DNA from: Chloroflexota bacterium
Lineage (GTDB): Bacteria; Chloroflexota; Limnocylindria; Limnocylindrales; CSP1-4
Assembly (NCBI GenBank): GCA_021802825.1
Contig: JAJZRG010000023.1
Coordinates: forward strand, 1-45,803
Direction of reading: 5' to 3'
Length of the DNA: 45,803 nt
In this document: in pieces, positions 8,338-15,729 of the stretch
Numbering within the stretch: the first letter of the stretch is position 1
How the letters are laid out: every line of letters starts with the position of its first letter
Made by a program: the position numbers and the translations under genes
The notes under the pieces: model-generated
Told to the model about the DNA's origin: nothing
What the model saw: only the letters and a program-made list of their open reading frames with translations
Databases searched by the model: none

Positions 8338-9036
8338 CTAGCTGACGAGGGCGCCGATCGCGACGCGCATCAGCCCGGACCGCGAGCGGATGTTGAGCTT
8401 CCGGCTCACGTTCCCGCGATGGGCCTCGACGGTCTTGACCGAGATCCCGAGGACCCCTGCGATCTCGCGATTCGAGAGCCCCTCGCCGATGAGCAGCAGC
8501 ATCTCGCGCTCGCGTCGTGTCAGGGCCGCCGTCGCATGGTCGTCGATCACGATGGCATGGCGGCCGAGGGTCCCTGGACCGAACCCGGACACCACCGGTC
8601 CCCGGCCCTCCATGGCGACCCGCAGGGCGTCGAGGATCGACTCGCCGGTCGCGCCCTCAAGCGCGATTGCGCCGTCGAGGCCCGCCTCCAGGCAGTGCTG
8701 CGCGCCGATCGTCGAGCCCGGTCCGACGAGCCCGACGAGCACGGGGCGTGGCCAAAGGCCCGCGAACAGCCGTCCGGCAGCAGGACCGCCGCCCATCGAG
8801 AAGTCGAACAACACGACATCTGGATGATGGATGGCCGCGATGCGCAGGGCGTCGAACGTGGACGCCGCACCGTTCACTTGGCCGAACGCCTGGTCGTTGA
8901 GCAGCACTCCGAGCCCGGCGCGGATGACCGCGACGGGATGGGCCACGATGGCATGCAGGAGACGCTGGGGGCGTGACGGCGAGGTGAAGGCCAGCGGCCG
9001 ACGTGCGTGGATCGGCTGTGGGACAAGGAGCGACAT
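8338..9036 (-). CDS. NarL/LuxR-type regulator with degenerate receiver domain
   Basis: 232 residues from ATG 9034-9036, preceded by AAGGA at 9 bases; the open frame extends 35 codons further upstream without family signal. The N-terminal domain has a receiver-like layout (about 28-145), but the acidic pair that binds Mg is replaced (IVAHP instead of IVDDHP, residues 30-34). The conserved Lys is also missing (IALEG where LLKD is expected). Only D78 (VVLFDFSM) could correspond to the phosphoacceptor. The C-terminal LuxR helix-turn-helix is intact (LTRREREMLLLIGEGLSNRE, then GISVKTVEAHRGNV). It heads the flagellar operon, 20 bases before flbD, so it is a likely phosphorylation-independent regulator of flagellar genes. 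The target is inferred. Confidence 0.85.
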   Translation of the reverse strand: MSLLVPQPIHARRPLAFTSPSRPQRLLHAIVAHPVAVIRAGLGVLLNDQAFGQVNGAASTFDALRIAAIHHPDVVLFDFSMGGGPAAGRLFAGLWPRPVLVGLVGPGSTIGAQHCLEAGLDGAIALEGATGESILDALRVAMEGRGPVVSGFGPGTLGRHAIVIDDHATAALTRREREMLLLIGEGLSNREIAGVLGISVKTVEAHRGNVSRKLNIRSRSGLMRVAIGALVS

Positions 9037-9443
9037 GCGGGACTGTCCTTCGATCTGGTGGGCCTCCGACGCCACGGACCGGCGCGGTTCCCGAAGTCTC
9101 GAGGGTGTTCTCGGGGTCCCGGAAGGCCCCGCATGGGGCACCGTGCCGTGGGGGGCCGAAAGTCCTGGTCGCCGCCCGGGGAAGTACCAGAGAAGGGCCT
9201 GGACTTCAGTTCGGCTGGCGGTTGTCCGACTGGCGCATTCGCCTGATGGCGTCGCGATTGACGAGCGTGACGTTCGCGTACCGATCGCTCACCAAGCGCT
9301 CGTTGCGTCGGACGGATGGCACGAACCCGATCCCCCGTCCAGTCCCGCGGGAACTGGTCCCGCGCGGATCCGATGGGGAGCGGCGGGGCCACTGGACCCG
9401 CACGATCGGGCGGGGGTTCGGCCCGAGGACGGGCGGCCTGGGA
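9037..9443 (-). promoter_or_regulatory. Long structured region between cheB and the flagellar operon
   Basis: About 400 bases between the cheB stop and the regulator start. It holds the possible small ORF at 9206-9322 and several GC-rich hairpins. The arms 9346-9352 and 9358-9364 pair perfectly (7 bp, 5-base loop) and overlap a second imperfect palindrome at 9339-9357, so the two would be mutually exclusive; either could end the cheB transcript. Closer to the operon, smaller stems occur around 9125-9155. No convincing sigma-70 or sigma-28 promoter was found, although the operon must have one here. Confidence 0.4.
9206..9322 (-). CDS. Possible 38-residue protein upstream of the flagellar operon
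   Basis: A GTG at 9320-9322 is preceded by GGGGGA at 8 bases and opens a 38-codon frame ending in TGA at 9206. Third codon positions are mostly G/C, as in the real genes here. The peptide is basic and Asn/Arg-rich (centre SDRYANVTLVNRDAIRRMRQ) with no membrane segment, and I recognise no family. It would lie 169 bases before the regulator at 9036 and could be co-transcribed with it. It may equally be chance coding in a leader; there is no homology support. Confidence 0.35.
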   Translation of the reverse strand: MPSVRRNERLVSDRYANVTLVNRDAIRRMRQSDNRQPN

Positions 9444-10568
9444 TCAGTGCTGCAGGCCGGCCGCCCAGGCGGCGATGGCCTCCGCCATCCGCTCCAGGGG
9501 CAGGACGCGATCCACCAGGCCTGCCTCCGCCACGGCGCGCGGCATCCCGTAGATGGTGGCGCTGGCCTCGTCCTGGGCGTAGACGGTTCCCCCGTGCTTC
9601 CGGACGGCTCGGGCGCCCTCGGTGCCGTCACTCCCCATGCCGGTCAGGATCACGGTCAGGATCCGGTCCCGCCAGACCGGGGCCAGGGACTGGAGCGTCA
9701 CATCTGCCGCGGGACGGACGCCATTGACCGGGGGCAGGCGCACAAGCTGGACCCGGCCACTGGCCGAGCCCACGAGGTGGCGATCGCCCGGAGCGACCAG
9801 GATGCGGTCGTCCGCGATGAGGTCGTCCGCCACGGCTTCGTCGACGGGCAGCTGGCCGCAGGCGTCCAGGCGCTTGGCCAGGGAGGCCGTGAACCCGGCC
9901 GGCATGTGCTGCACGAGCACGACTCCACATCCGACGTGACCCGGCAGACCGGCCACGAGCCCGTGGAGGGCACTGGGGCCGCCGGTCGAGGAAGCGACCA
10001 CGACGAGCCGCCTGGCCGGGACGCGCGGCACCTGCGTCGACGCGTCACGCCGCGCCGCCGGCACCGCGGACGGCGCGGGCCCGCGCTGGAGCGTCGAAGG
10101 GCGACTTTGGTCGGCGCGGCTCGCCGCTCGGCGCGAATGGGCGAGGAAGGAGGCCTGGGACATGCCCGCGGCGGCCCGGACCTTGGCCACCAAGTCGATG
10201 CCGACGCGTCCGATGTCGATGGACAGCGAGCCCGAAGGCTTGGCCACGAAGTCGATGGCGCCCGATGCAAGCGCATCGATGGTGACCGCCGCACCATCGG
10301 TGGTGAGGCTCGACAGCATGATCACCCGCGCTGGCCGCTCGGCCATCAGGCGCTGGAGCATCCCGATGCCGTCCAGAACGGGCATCTCCACGTCGAGGGT
10401 GATCACGTCCGGGCGGAGCTGTGCCGCCAGCTCCAGCCCGGCCTGCCCGTTCGGCGCCACACCCACGACCTCGATCCCGGGCGCCTCGCCCAGCAGGCGG
10501 GCGACCGCATGGCGCATGAACGCCGAGTCGTCGACGACGAGGACGCGGATCGGCTGTACGGCGCTCAC
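9444..10568 (-). CDS. cheB: Chemotaxis protein-glutamate methylesterase CheB
   Basis: 374 residues from GTG 10566-10568, with GGGGG 9 bases upstream. CheB demethylates receptors when phosphorylated, resetting sensitivity. The N-terminal receiver has VVDD, the phosphoacceptor stretch ITLDVEMPVLDGIGMLQRLM and a conserved Lys (DFVAKP). After a linker, the methylesterase domain shows the catalytic Ser in ASSTGGPSAL, the His in VLVQHMPAGF and the Asp in LTGMGSDGTEGARA. It is the last gene of the chemotaxis block, 28 bases after cheY. CheR, CheA and receptors are absent from the window. Confidence 0.96.
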   Translation of the reverse strand: MSAVQPIRVLVVDDSAFMRHAVARLLGEAPGIEVVGVAPNGQAGLELAAQLRPDVITLDVEMPVLDGIGMLQRLMAERPARVIMLSSLTTDGAAVTIDALASGAIDFVAKPSGSLSIDIGRVGIDLVAKVRAAAGMSQASFLAHSRRAASRADQSRPSTLQRGPAPSAVPAARRDASTQVPRVPARRLVVVASSTGGPSALHGLVAGLPGHVGCGVVLVQHMPAGFTASLAKRLDACGQLPVDEAVADDLIADDRILVAPGDRHLVGSASGRVQLVRLPPVNGVRPAADVTLQSLAPVWRDRILTVILTGMGSDGTEGARAVRKHGGTVYAQDEASATIYGMPRAVAEAGLVDRVLPLERMAEAIAAWAAGLQH

Positions 10569-10596
10569 GGTCGTGCACCCCCGGTCGCGACCGGCA

Positions 10597-10953
10597 TCAC
10601 GAGGTGAGCTTGGCGACCGCGGCCAGGACCCGGTCGGGCGTGAACGGCTTGACGATGAAGTCCCGTGCACCGCGCCGGATGGCGTCCATCACGATCGACT
10701 GCTGGCCCATCGCCGTGAGCATCACGACCTTGGCGGACGGATCCGAGCCGCGGATCGCGTCGAGCGCCTCCATGCCGTCCATCTCCGGCATCGTGATGTC
10801 CATCAGGACCGCATCCGGTCGCTCCCGGGCGTAGGCCTCGACGGCGAGACGGCCGTTCTCGGCCTCGAACACGACATGGCCCGCTTCGGCCAGGAACTTG
10901 GTCGCGCGAAGCCGCATGAACGCGGCGTCGTCCACGACGAGGATCTTGGCCAT
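10597..10953 (-). CDS. cheY: Chemotaxis response regulator CheY
   Basis: 118 residues, a single receiver domain: acidic pair in ILVVDDAAFMR, phosphoacceptor Asp in VLMDITMPEMDG, Thr in VMLTAMG and Lys in FIVKPF. There is no output domain. In this context it is the diffusible signal that binds FliM. The ATG follows GGAGG at 9 bases. It sits between cheD and cheB, so it is probably the main chemotaxis CheY, though other CheY paralogues could exist elsewhere. Confidence 0.93.
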   Translation of the reverse strand: MAKILVVDDAAFMRLRATKFLAEAGHVVFEAENGRLAVEAYARERPDAVLMDITMPEMDGMEALDAIRGSDPSAKVVMLTAMGQQSIVMDAIRRGARDFIVKPFTPDRVLAAVAKLTS

Positions 10954-11016
10954 GCTGGTGGACCTCCGGAAGCGTTGGCGGTGTCGGGCCCGAACCCGGC
11001 TCTGCCTTGGTGTCGG

Positions 11017-11526
11017 CTACAGCGTCTTTGTGCCCGAGACGCTCTTGATCAGCAGTCGGCCGTTTCCGACCGCGAGTTGAACCGTTCGTCCGGCACTGCC
11101 GCCGAGATCGGAGGCCGCGAGACGCAATCCGGCACCCGCGAGCCGAGCCTCCACGGCCTGGGCGTTGCGGCGGCCGATGTCCAGTGCTCCCGCCATCACC
11201 GCCAGCATTGACGCGCCGCCGGCGGCCTTGAACTCCGCCCGAGCGGACGAGCCGCCGACCGCCCGCAGGGCCGCCAGCAACCGGTCGAAGCCCTCGTCCA
11301 CGAACTTCACGGGCGGCCCTCCGCCCGCGCCCGACGGGAGCATGAAGTGGGCCATGGCCGCGGCACGCACGCGCGGGTCCCAGGCGCTCAGGGCCACGCA
11401 AGATCCGAGGCCGTAGCACACCAGGGTGTGGTCTGGATCGGCCGAACTCACCAGCTCGCCGATCCCGGCGACGGACAGTGCCGGGTTTGTGGAAGCCGGG
11501 CCCCGGCCATCGGCGATCAGCGTCAT
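11017..11526 (-). CDS. cheD: Chemoreceptor glutamine deamidase CheD
   Basis: 169 residues. CheD deamidates receptor glutamines and in CheC-containing systems binds CheC. Family motifs are present: the catalytic Cys in YGLGSCVAL, the catalytic His in AMAHFMLP, the GGA motif (KAAGGASM) and the conserved IGRRNAQAV. The start overlaps the cheC stop by 4 bases, which strengthens the CheC-CheD pairing. The first ~25 residues are variable, as usual. Confidence 0.95.
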   Translation of the reverse strand: MTLIADGRGPASTNPALSVAGIGELVSSADPDHTLVCYGLGSCVALSAWDPRVRAAAMAHFMLPSGAGGGPPVKFVDEGFDRLLAALRAVGGSSARAEFKAAGGASMLAVMAGALDIGRRNAQAVEARLAGAGLRLAASDLGGSAGRTVQLAVGNGRLLIKSVSGTKTL

Positions 11527-12167
11527 CGATGGGAGACGGCGGCGGCCTGCGCGAGGCGCTCGAGCGACGGCGCGTCGGGGAGGATGAGGATCGTGCCGTC
11601 GATCGACTCGCCGCCGATCGTGAACGAGGTGCGGGCCGTCAGCACCTGGTCGACATCGGCCACCAAGTCCGCGAGCACGGCATCGAGGATGGCTCCGGTC
11701 AGCTCCACGATGGCCTGCGGGACCGTCGGCTGCACGGGCTCGTCGAAGTACGCCCCGAGCTCGTTCAGGCAGGCCGAGATGGTCACATTGCCAAGTTCCT
11801 GCAGTGCGGACGCCTGGAGCGGCCCGAGGGCGAGCTCGCCGTTGGGGCCGACGATGGATGGTCCCGGCGCCACGACACCGTCAAGCAGCAGGCCCGCGAA
11901 CCGGCGGGCTCCGTCCGGCGTGAGCAACAGCAGTGCGTGCCCGCGGAGCGGCCCAGAGAACCCGACGTACACCCCGGCCACCACCACGTCCGGGCTTCCG
12001 CAGTCGTCGATGACATCCGCGGCCCGGCGCATCCGGACCTGGGCTGCCTTCACCAGAACCTCGTGACCGCTCATCGCCACGAGCGCGTCGCCGGCACGCT
12101 CCAGGGCATGCAGGAAGACCGTCGACAGGGTTTCTTGCCAAGTGGCGGATCCCGCGGTGAGCGTCAT
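11523..12167 (-). CDS. cheC: CheC-family CheY-phosphate phosphatase
   Basis: 214 residues from ATG 12165-12167, preceded by AAGGGA. The C-terminal half carries one complete CheC active-site pattern, SALQELGNVTISACLNEL (Ser, Glu and Asn in register). The N-terminal half (HALERAGDALVAMSG) has the helix but lacks the Asn, so only one phosphatase site is likely. The protein is of CheC type rather than CheX, because it lies directly before cheD. Its role would be to dephosphorylate CheY-P and, when bound to CheD, to control adaptation. Confidence 0.85.
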   Translation of the reverse strand: MTLTAGSATWQETLSTVFLHALERAGDALVAMSGHEVLVKAAQVRMRRAADVIDDCGSPDVVVAGVYVGFSGPLRGHALLLLTPDGARRFAGLLLDGVVAPGPSIVGPNGELALGPLQASALQELGNVTISACLNELGAYFDEPVQPTVPQAIVELTGAILDAVLADLVADVDQVLTARTSFTIGGESIDGTILILPDAPSLERLAQAAAVSHR

Positions 12168-12297
12168 GCGTGTCCCTTCGGATCGATGATGGCGGGACCG
12201 GGCGGCGGGGTTCGGTTTCGCCACCGGGTCCCTCCGTGGTGTCGGTTCCGGCGGGCGGAGCCTGTAGTTGATCCGAGGCGACGAGCGGTGTATGGGG

Positions 12298-12591
12298 TCA
12301 GGGCCGGTAAGACCGCATCATCGCGACCATCTGGAACACGCTGGCGGGCGGGATCACCCGGACCAGGCCGCGATCGTCGAACACCGCAACCTGGACCTCG
12401 TCCGTCTCCGGGTTCACCGTGAACACGGCAAACATCGCGACGGATGCGCCGAGGGCGCTCACGCGGACGTCGGGCCCCCCCTGCTTGTGGAACGCATCCG
12501 GTCCGGAGCTCCCGGGCGGCGGGAGCGCGATGGCCCGGCCCGGCGCCCGGGTATCGGCGACGCTGCTCGGGATGAGGTCGATCTCGGCCAT
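12298..12591 (-). CDS. flaG: FlaG-like flagellar protein
   Basis: 97 residues. The C-terminal half matches the FlaG pattern: a beta hairpin FTVNPETDEVQVAVFDDRG followed by LVRVIPPASVFQMVAMM, compared with the usual form V-IPPEE-L. The N-terminal half is a variable Pro/Ser-rich stretch. FlaG proteins influence filament length and are usually late genes near fliD; here the gene sits inside the chemotaxis block between the response regulator and cheC. It has no clear ribosome site, but a sigma-28-like promoter lies just upstream. The family call is good but not certain because FlaG is short and divergent. Confidence 0.7.
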   Translation of the reverse strand: MAEIDLIPSSVADTRAPGRAIALPPPGSSGPDAFHKQGGPDVRVSALGASVAMFAVFTVNPETDEVQVAVFDDRGLVRVIPPASVFQMVAMMRSYRP

Positions 12592-12601
12592 GGTGCGCGA
12601 G

Positions 12602-12629
12602 GTATCGGCGCAGGCCCCAGGAGACTTGA
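12602..12629 (-). promoter_or_regulatory. Sigma-28 (FliA)-like promoter before flaG
   Basis: On the minus strand TCAAGTCT (12629-12622) is followed after 12 bases by GCCGATAC (12609-12602). The flagellar sigma-28 consensus is TAAAGTTT, 11 bases, GCCGATAA. The -10 element matches 7 of 8. The flaG ATG begins 10 bases further on, which would give a very short leader, consistent with the lack of a Shine-Dalgarno site. Confidence 0.5.
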
Positions 12630-12662
12630 ATCAGGGGCATTCCCCGATGCCGCCGCGGCCGC

Positions 12663-13337
12663 TCATGCCTCCGGGTCGAGCAATCCGGTCCGGACGGCGA
12701 TGACCGCGGCCTGCGTGCGATCGGCTGCACGGAGCTTCCAGATGAGGTTCTGGACGTGCTTCTTGACGGTGTCCTCGGCCATGCCCAGCCGGCCCCCGAT
12801 CTCCTTGTTGGTCATGCCGTCGGCCAGGGCCCCCAGGACCTCCAGCTCCCGGGGGGTGATCGACAGCTCTTCCGGGCGCGCGCGTGCCGGGCTTCTCCCG
12901 GGCCGCGGCCCGAGGTCCCCGGCAAGCGCTTCGCGGAGCAGGGCCGGCTCGATCGCGAGGCGGCCGTCCGCGACAGCGCGCAGCGTCGTGATCACGTCCG
13001 CGGCCACGGCGTCCTTGAGCAGGTAGCCGGCTGCGCCGCGCCGGATCGCCTCGGTGACGAAGCGCCGATCGTCGTACAGGGTGAGGATGACCACGGCCAC
13101 CGGGGTGCTGAGCTGCTTCAGTCGCCGGAGGCACTCCAGCCCGTCGATCTCGGGCATCTTGATGTCCAGCACGACGACGTCCGGCCTGAGTCGCTCCACG
13201 GCCTCGAGGCCAGCGAGACAGCCCGGCGCCCCGGCCAGCACCGTGATCCAGCCGGCTGTCGCGAGCATCGCCTCGAGGCCCCGGCGCGCAAGCTCGTGGT
13301 CGTCGATGAGGACGACCGAGACCCGCCTGCCGGTCAA
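12663..13337 (-). CDS. NarL-family response regulator
   Basis: 224 residues from a TTG at 13335-13337 that overlaps the kinase stop (TTGA); no ATG or GTG precedes the conserved receiver. The receiver is complete: acidic residues in VVLIDDHELARRG, phosphoacceptor in VVLDIKMPEIDGLE, Thr in VILTLYDD and Lys in YLLKDAV. The C-terminal LuxR helix-turn-helix reads ITPRELEVLGALADGMTNKE, then EDTVKKHVQNLIWKL. It pairs with the kinase at 13334-14755 as a two-component system. Its place at the head of flaG-cheCDYB suggests control of motility, but the regulon is inferred. Confidence 0.93.
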   Translation of the reverse strand: MTGRRVSVVLIDDHELARRGLEAMLATAGWITVLAGAPGCLAGLEAVERLRPDVVVLDIKMPEIDGLECLRRLKQLSTPVAVVILTLYDDRRFVTEAIRRGAAGYLLKDAVAADVITTLRAVADGRLAIEPALLREALAGDLGPRPGRSPARARPEELSITPRELEVLGALADGMTNKEIGGRLGMAEDTVKKHVQNLIWKLRAADRTQAAVIAVRTGLLDPEA

Positions 13338-14755
13338 GACGACCCGTCGGTCGCGGCGTCCCCGGCAATGGGGCCGCGAGCGAGATGGCGCGACAGTGGA
13401 ATGGAGATCCTGACCACCGTCCCCCCGCCGGCATGCTCTCGGAACGACACGCTGCCTCCCAGCCAGCGAGCCTGGCGCAGCAGGCCGGCGAGGCCCAGCC
13501 CGCCATTGCGGCGGCTCGTGGTACCGGCGCGAGCACCCCAGCCTGCCGGCCCGATGCCGTCATCCCGGACGACGATCACCAGCCGATCGCGCACGGTCGA
13601 GCAGTCCACGGTCAGGGTCCGCCCGCCCGAGTGCCGGGCCGCGTTGGTCATCGTTTCGCTCGCCATCCCATAGACCACTTGCTCGACCCATGGCTCGAGG
13701 CGGGGAAGGTTCCCACGCACGCCTCCGCTCATGTCGGCCTCCACCAGGAGGTCGTGGTGGCGGAACCGGATGGCGTGATCGATGCCCTGCTCTAGGCCGG
13801 CCGGCGTCAGCTCGTCGAGGATGGCGCGAAGTTCCTGGATGGCGGCCCGCAGTCGCTCCTGGGCAAGGTCCAGGTAGCTCATCGCCTGGGCCGTCGTCGC
13901 GGCGCCGGCGGCCTCGCGCGTGCCCTGCACTCCGGCACGCGACTGCCCGGGCCGCCCGGAGGCCTCCCGAGCCCGCAGCCCGCTCGCAGCAGCGTCGAGA
14001 AAGCGCACCGCGCTGACCATGGACTGCGCAACGGTGTCGTGGACCTGATGCGCGATCTGGACGTGTTCGCGCTGGCGGACGCGAACCGCGTCCCTGGCCA
14101 GCCGATCGGCAACGTCGCGGGCCCGCTGAAGCTCTCGGCCCTGGCGGACGGCGCTTCGATAGAGGGCCGCGTATTCCTCCGTGGCCACGATGAACTGGGC
14201 GAGCGTCGCAGACGCCGCACGCTGGCGATCCGCACTGCGCTCGCGCTCTGCCAACTGCCAGCCCAGCCGACCCGAGGGCGATCGCAGCTGGCGCGCCGCC
14301 CGGAGCACGTCCGCCCCGCGACTGGCGGGACACTCCCGGGCGGCACGGCGGAGCGCCGCGGGGGCCACGTGCGCCACGGAGGCCATGTTCGCGGCCTCCT
14401 GAGGGCGCGGCGGAGCCACGCGGAGGACGATCACCTCCCGCGGGCGGTGCGTGGCCGACGCCACCGGGAATGCCAGCAGCCGCACTCCGGCCCCACAGGT
14501 TCCGCTGGCAACACGGCCCGTCTGGAGCACCGAGCCCACCACTCCCTCGGGGCAGCGCCGGCAGTACGCCAGCCCGGCTACGGTGGAGCAGATGGCGCCG
14601 CAGAACGGATAGGCGGCCTCCCAGCCGGCTACGAAGCGCGGGGCGGGAATCGTCCGCACGCGGGAACGGGCGCCGGGCGCCGATACGGGAGCGCCATCGC
14701 CGGGCCGCCAGATCTCGGCTGCCGCTAGGACACGCTCCACGGCCGGGGTGTTCAC
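13334..14755 (-). CDS. NarL-type sensor histidine kinase with cysteine-rich N-terminal sensor
   Basis: 473 residues from GTG 14753-14755. A possible -10 element (TACACT on the minus strand) ends 7 bases upstream, so the message could be leaderless. There is no membrane segment, so it is a cytoplasmic kinase. Residues 40-115 form a sensor with Cys at 52, 56, 65, 68 and 87 (YPFCGAICSTVAGLAYCRRC); the pattern resembles PocR-type ligand domains and could also bind metal or sense redox state. A coiled region follows (about 160-230), then the HisKA_3 H-box with H239 in AHQVHDTVAQSM, the N-box NAARHS, DDGIG and GGLGL of the ATPase domain. Divergent from flgC. The ligand is unknown. Confidence 0.9.
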   Translation of the reverse strand: MNTPAVERVLAAAEIWRPGDGAPVSAPGARSRVRTIPAPRFVAGWEAAYPFCGAICSTVAGLAYCRRCPEGVVGSVLQTGRVASGTCGAGVRLLAFPVASATHRPREVIVLRVAPPRPQEAANMASVAHVAPAALRRAARECPASRGADVLRAARQLRSPSGRLGWQLAERERSADRQRAASATLAQFIVATEEYAALYRSAVRQGRELQRARDVADRLARDAVRVRQREHVQIAHQVHDTVAQSMVSAVRFLDAAASGLRAREASGRPGQSRAGVQGTREAAGAATTAQAMSYLDLAQERLRAAIQELRAILDELTPAGLEQGIDHAIRFRHHDLLVEADMSGGVRGNLPRLEPWVEQVVYGMASETMTNAARHSGGRTLTVDCSTVRDRLVIVVRDDGIGPAGWGARAGTTSRRNGGLGLAGLLRQARWLGGSVSFREHAGGGTVVRISIPLSRHLARGPIAGDAATDGSS

Positions 14756-14916
14756 CGCGGAAGTGTAGCCCGCCTCTGGAGTCGCCCACCGGACGCCGCC
14801 GGCCGAGTTCCCGTTCCGCCGGATTGCCGTCTGCGGGTGTTTCCCGATATCGCGCCGGGCAGGACCGACCGAGGATGGACCTCGTTATCGAATCCTGCGG
14901 GGGACTGGAAGCCGGC
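14756..14916. promoter_or_regulatory. Divergent region between kinase operon and flgC operon
   Basis: 161 bases that must hold promoters for both the minus-strand chemotaxis block and the plus-strand rod/hook block. On the minus strand AGTGTA read as TACACT (14767-14762) is a reasonable -10 element for the kinase. On the plus strand TTGCCG (14824-14829) and CCCGATAT (14843-14850) are weak candidates. No clear palindromic operator was seen. Confidence 0.35.
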
Positions 14917-15324
14917 ATGAGCGTCTTCGACACACTTCGTATCGCGGGCTCCGGCCTGACGGCCCAGCGTCTGCGCATGGACATCGCGGCGAGCAACCTC
15001 GCCAACGCCCAGACGACCCGTACTGGCGCTGGCGGGCCGTATCGGCCGGAGCGCGCCGTGTTCCTTGCCACCAGGATGGGATCGGACGCCACGGCGCTGG
15101 GCGTGCGCGCCACGGCAATCGTGGCATCCGACGACTCCCCGGTCCGCGTCTTCGATCCCTCGCATCCCGATGCGGATGCCGCGGGCTACGTCTCGTATCC
15201 GGACGTGAACGTGGCCACCGAACTGGCGGACATGATGGGTGCCGCCCGCTCCTACCAAGTGAGCGCCACCGTCGCCACGGCCGCCAAGCAGTCCGCGCTC
15301 GATGCACTCGAGATCGGACGGTGA
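14917..15324 (+). CDS. flgC: Flagellar proximal rod protein FlgC
   Basis: 135 residues. FlgC is a proximal rod protein exported by the flagellar type III system. The start ATG 14917 gives MSVFDTLRIAGSGLTAQRLR, the family N-terminus (LFxAMxIAASGLTAQRxRMD), followed by SNLANAQTTRT. An in-frame ATG 42 bases upstream is less likely because it adds non-family residues. The C-terminus has YPDVNVATELADMMGAARSY, matching the rod-family C-terminal helix. flgC is first in this operon while its usual partner flgB lies more than 7 kb downstream. Confidence 0.94.
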   Translation: MSVFDTLRIAGSGLTAQRLRMDIAASNLANAQTTRTGAGGPYRPERAVFLATRMGSDATALGVRATAIVASDDSPVRVFDPSHPDADAAGYVSYPDVNVATELADMMGAARSYQVSATVATAAKQSALDALEIGR

Positions 15325-15719
15325 GCGGGATGTCGATCGGACCGATCGGCGCGATCACCACCGGTGCGTGGCCGGCGGTCAGCTCCCCTAGGATGGGGCA
15401 ACTCGACGCTGCGTCATCGTCCACCCCGCCGATCGGGGCAATGGGCGCCGGAACGGGCAGGATCGGCGCCGGTCCGGAGGCGCCCGCGGGAAATGGCGCG
15501 GGCGGCTTCCTCGACGCGATCGGCACCGCCGCCACGCGGCTCAACGCGGACCTCGTCAACGCCGACGCCGCGATGGCGAGCTTCGCCGCGGGCGGCTCTG
15601 CAGACCTCCATTCCGTCGTGCTGCAGATGCAGGAGGCATCCCTCCAGCTGAAGCTGGGCGTGCAGGTCCGTGACCGCCTGCTCGAGGCATACCAGGACAT
15701 CATGCGGCTGCAGGTCTGA
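15321..15719 (+). CDS. fliE: Flagellar hook-basal body protein FliE
   Basis: 132 residues from GTG 15321, whose TG is shared with the flgC stop (GTGA); ATG 15330 is an alternative. FliE joins the MS ring to the rod. The C-terminal ~60 residues carry the family core: HSVVLQMQEASLQLKLGVQV, then RDRLLEAYQDIMRLQV. The N-terminal half is a Gly/Pro/Ala-rich stretch without family signal, as is common. Confidence 0.9.
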   Translation: MSGMSIGPIGAITTGAWPAVSSPRMGQLDAASSSTPPIGAMGAGTGRIGAGPEAPAGNGAGGFLDAIGTAATRLNADLVNADAAMASFAAGGSADLHSVVLQMQEASLQLKLGVQVRDRLLEAYQDIMRLQV

Positions 15720-15729
15720 GGATCGATCG

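Noticed and set aside
9037..9205. Cyclic-di-GMP riboswitch before the flagellar operon
   Set aside because: The region is structured but I could not find the conserved riboswitch core; a covariance-model search would be decisive.
14824..14850. Sigma-28-type promoter before flgC
   Set aside because: CCCGATAT matches partly but no acceptable -35 element lies at the right distance.
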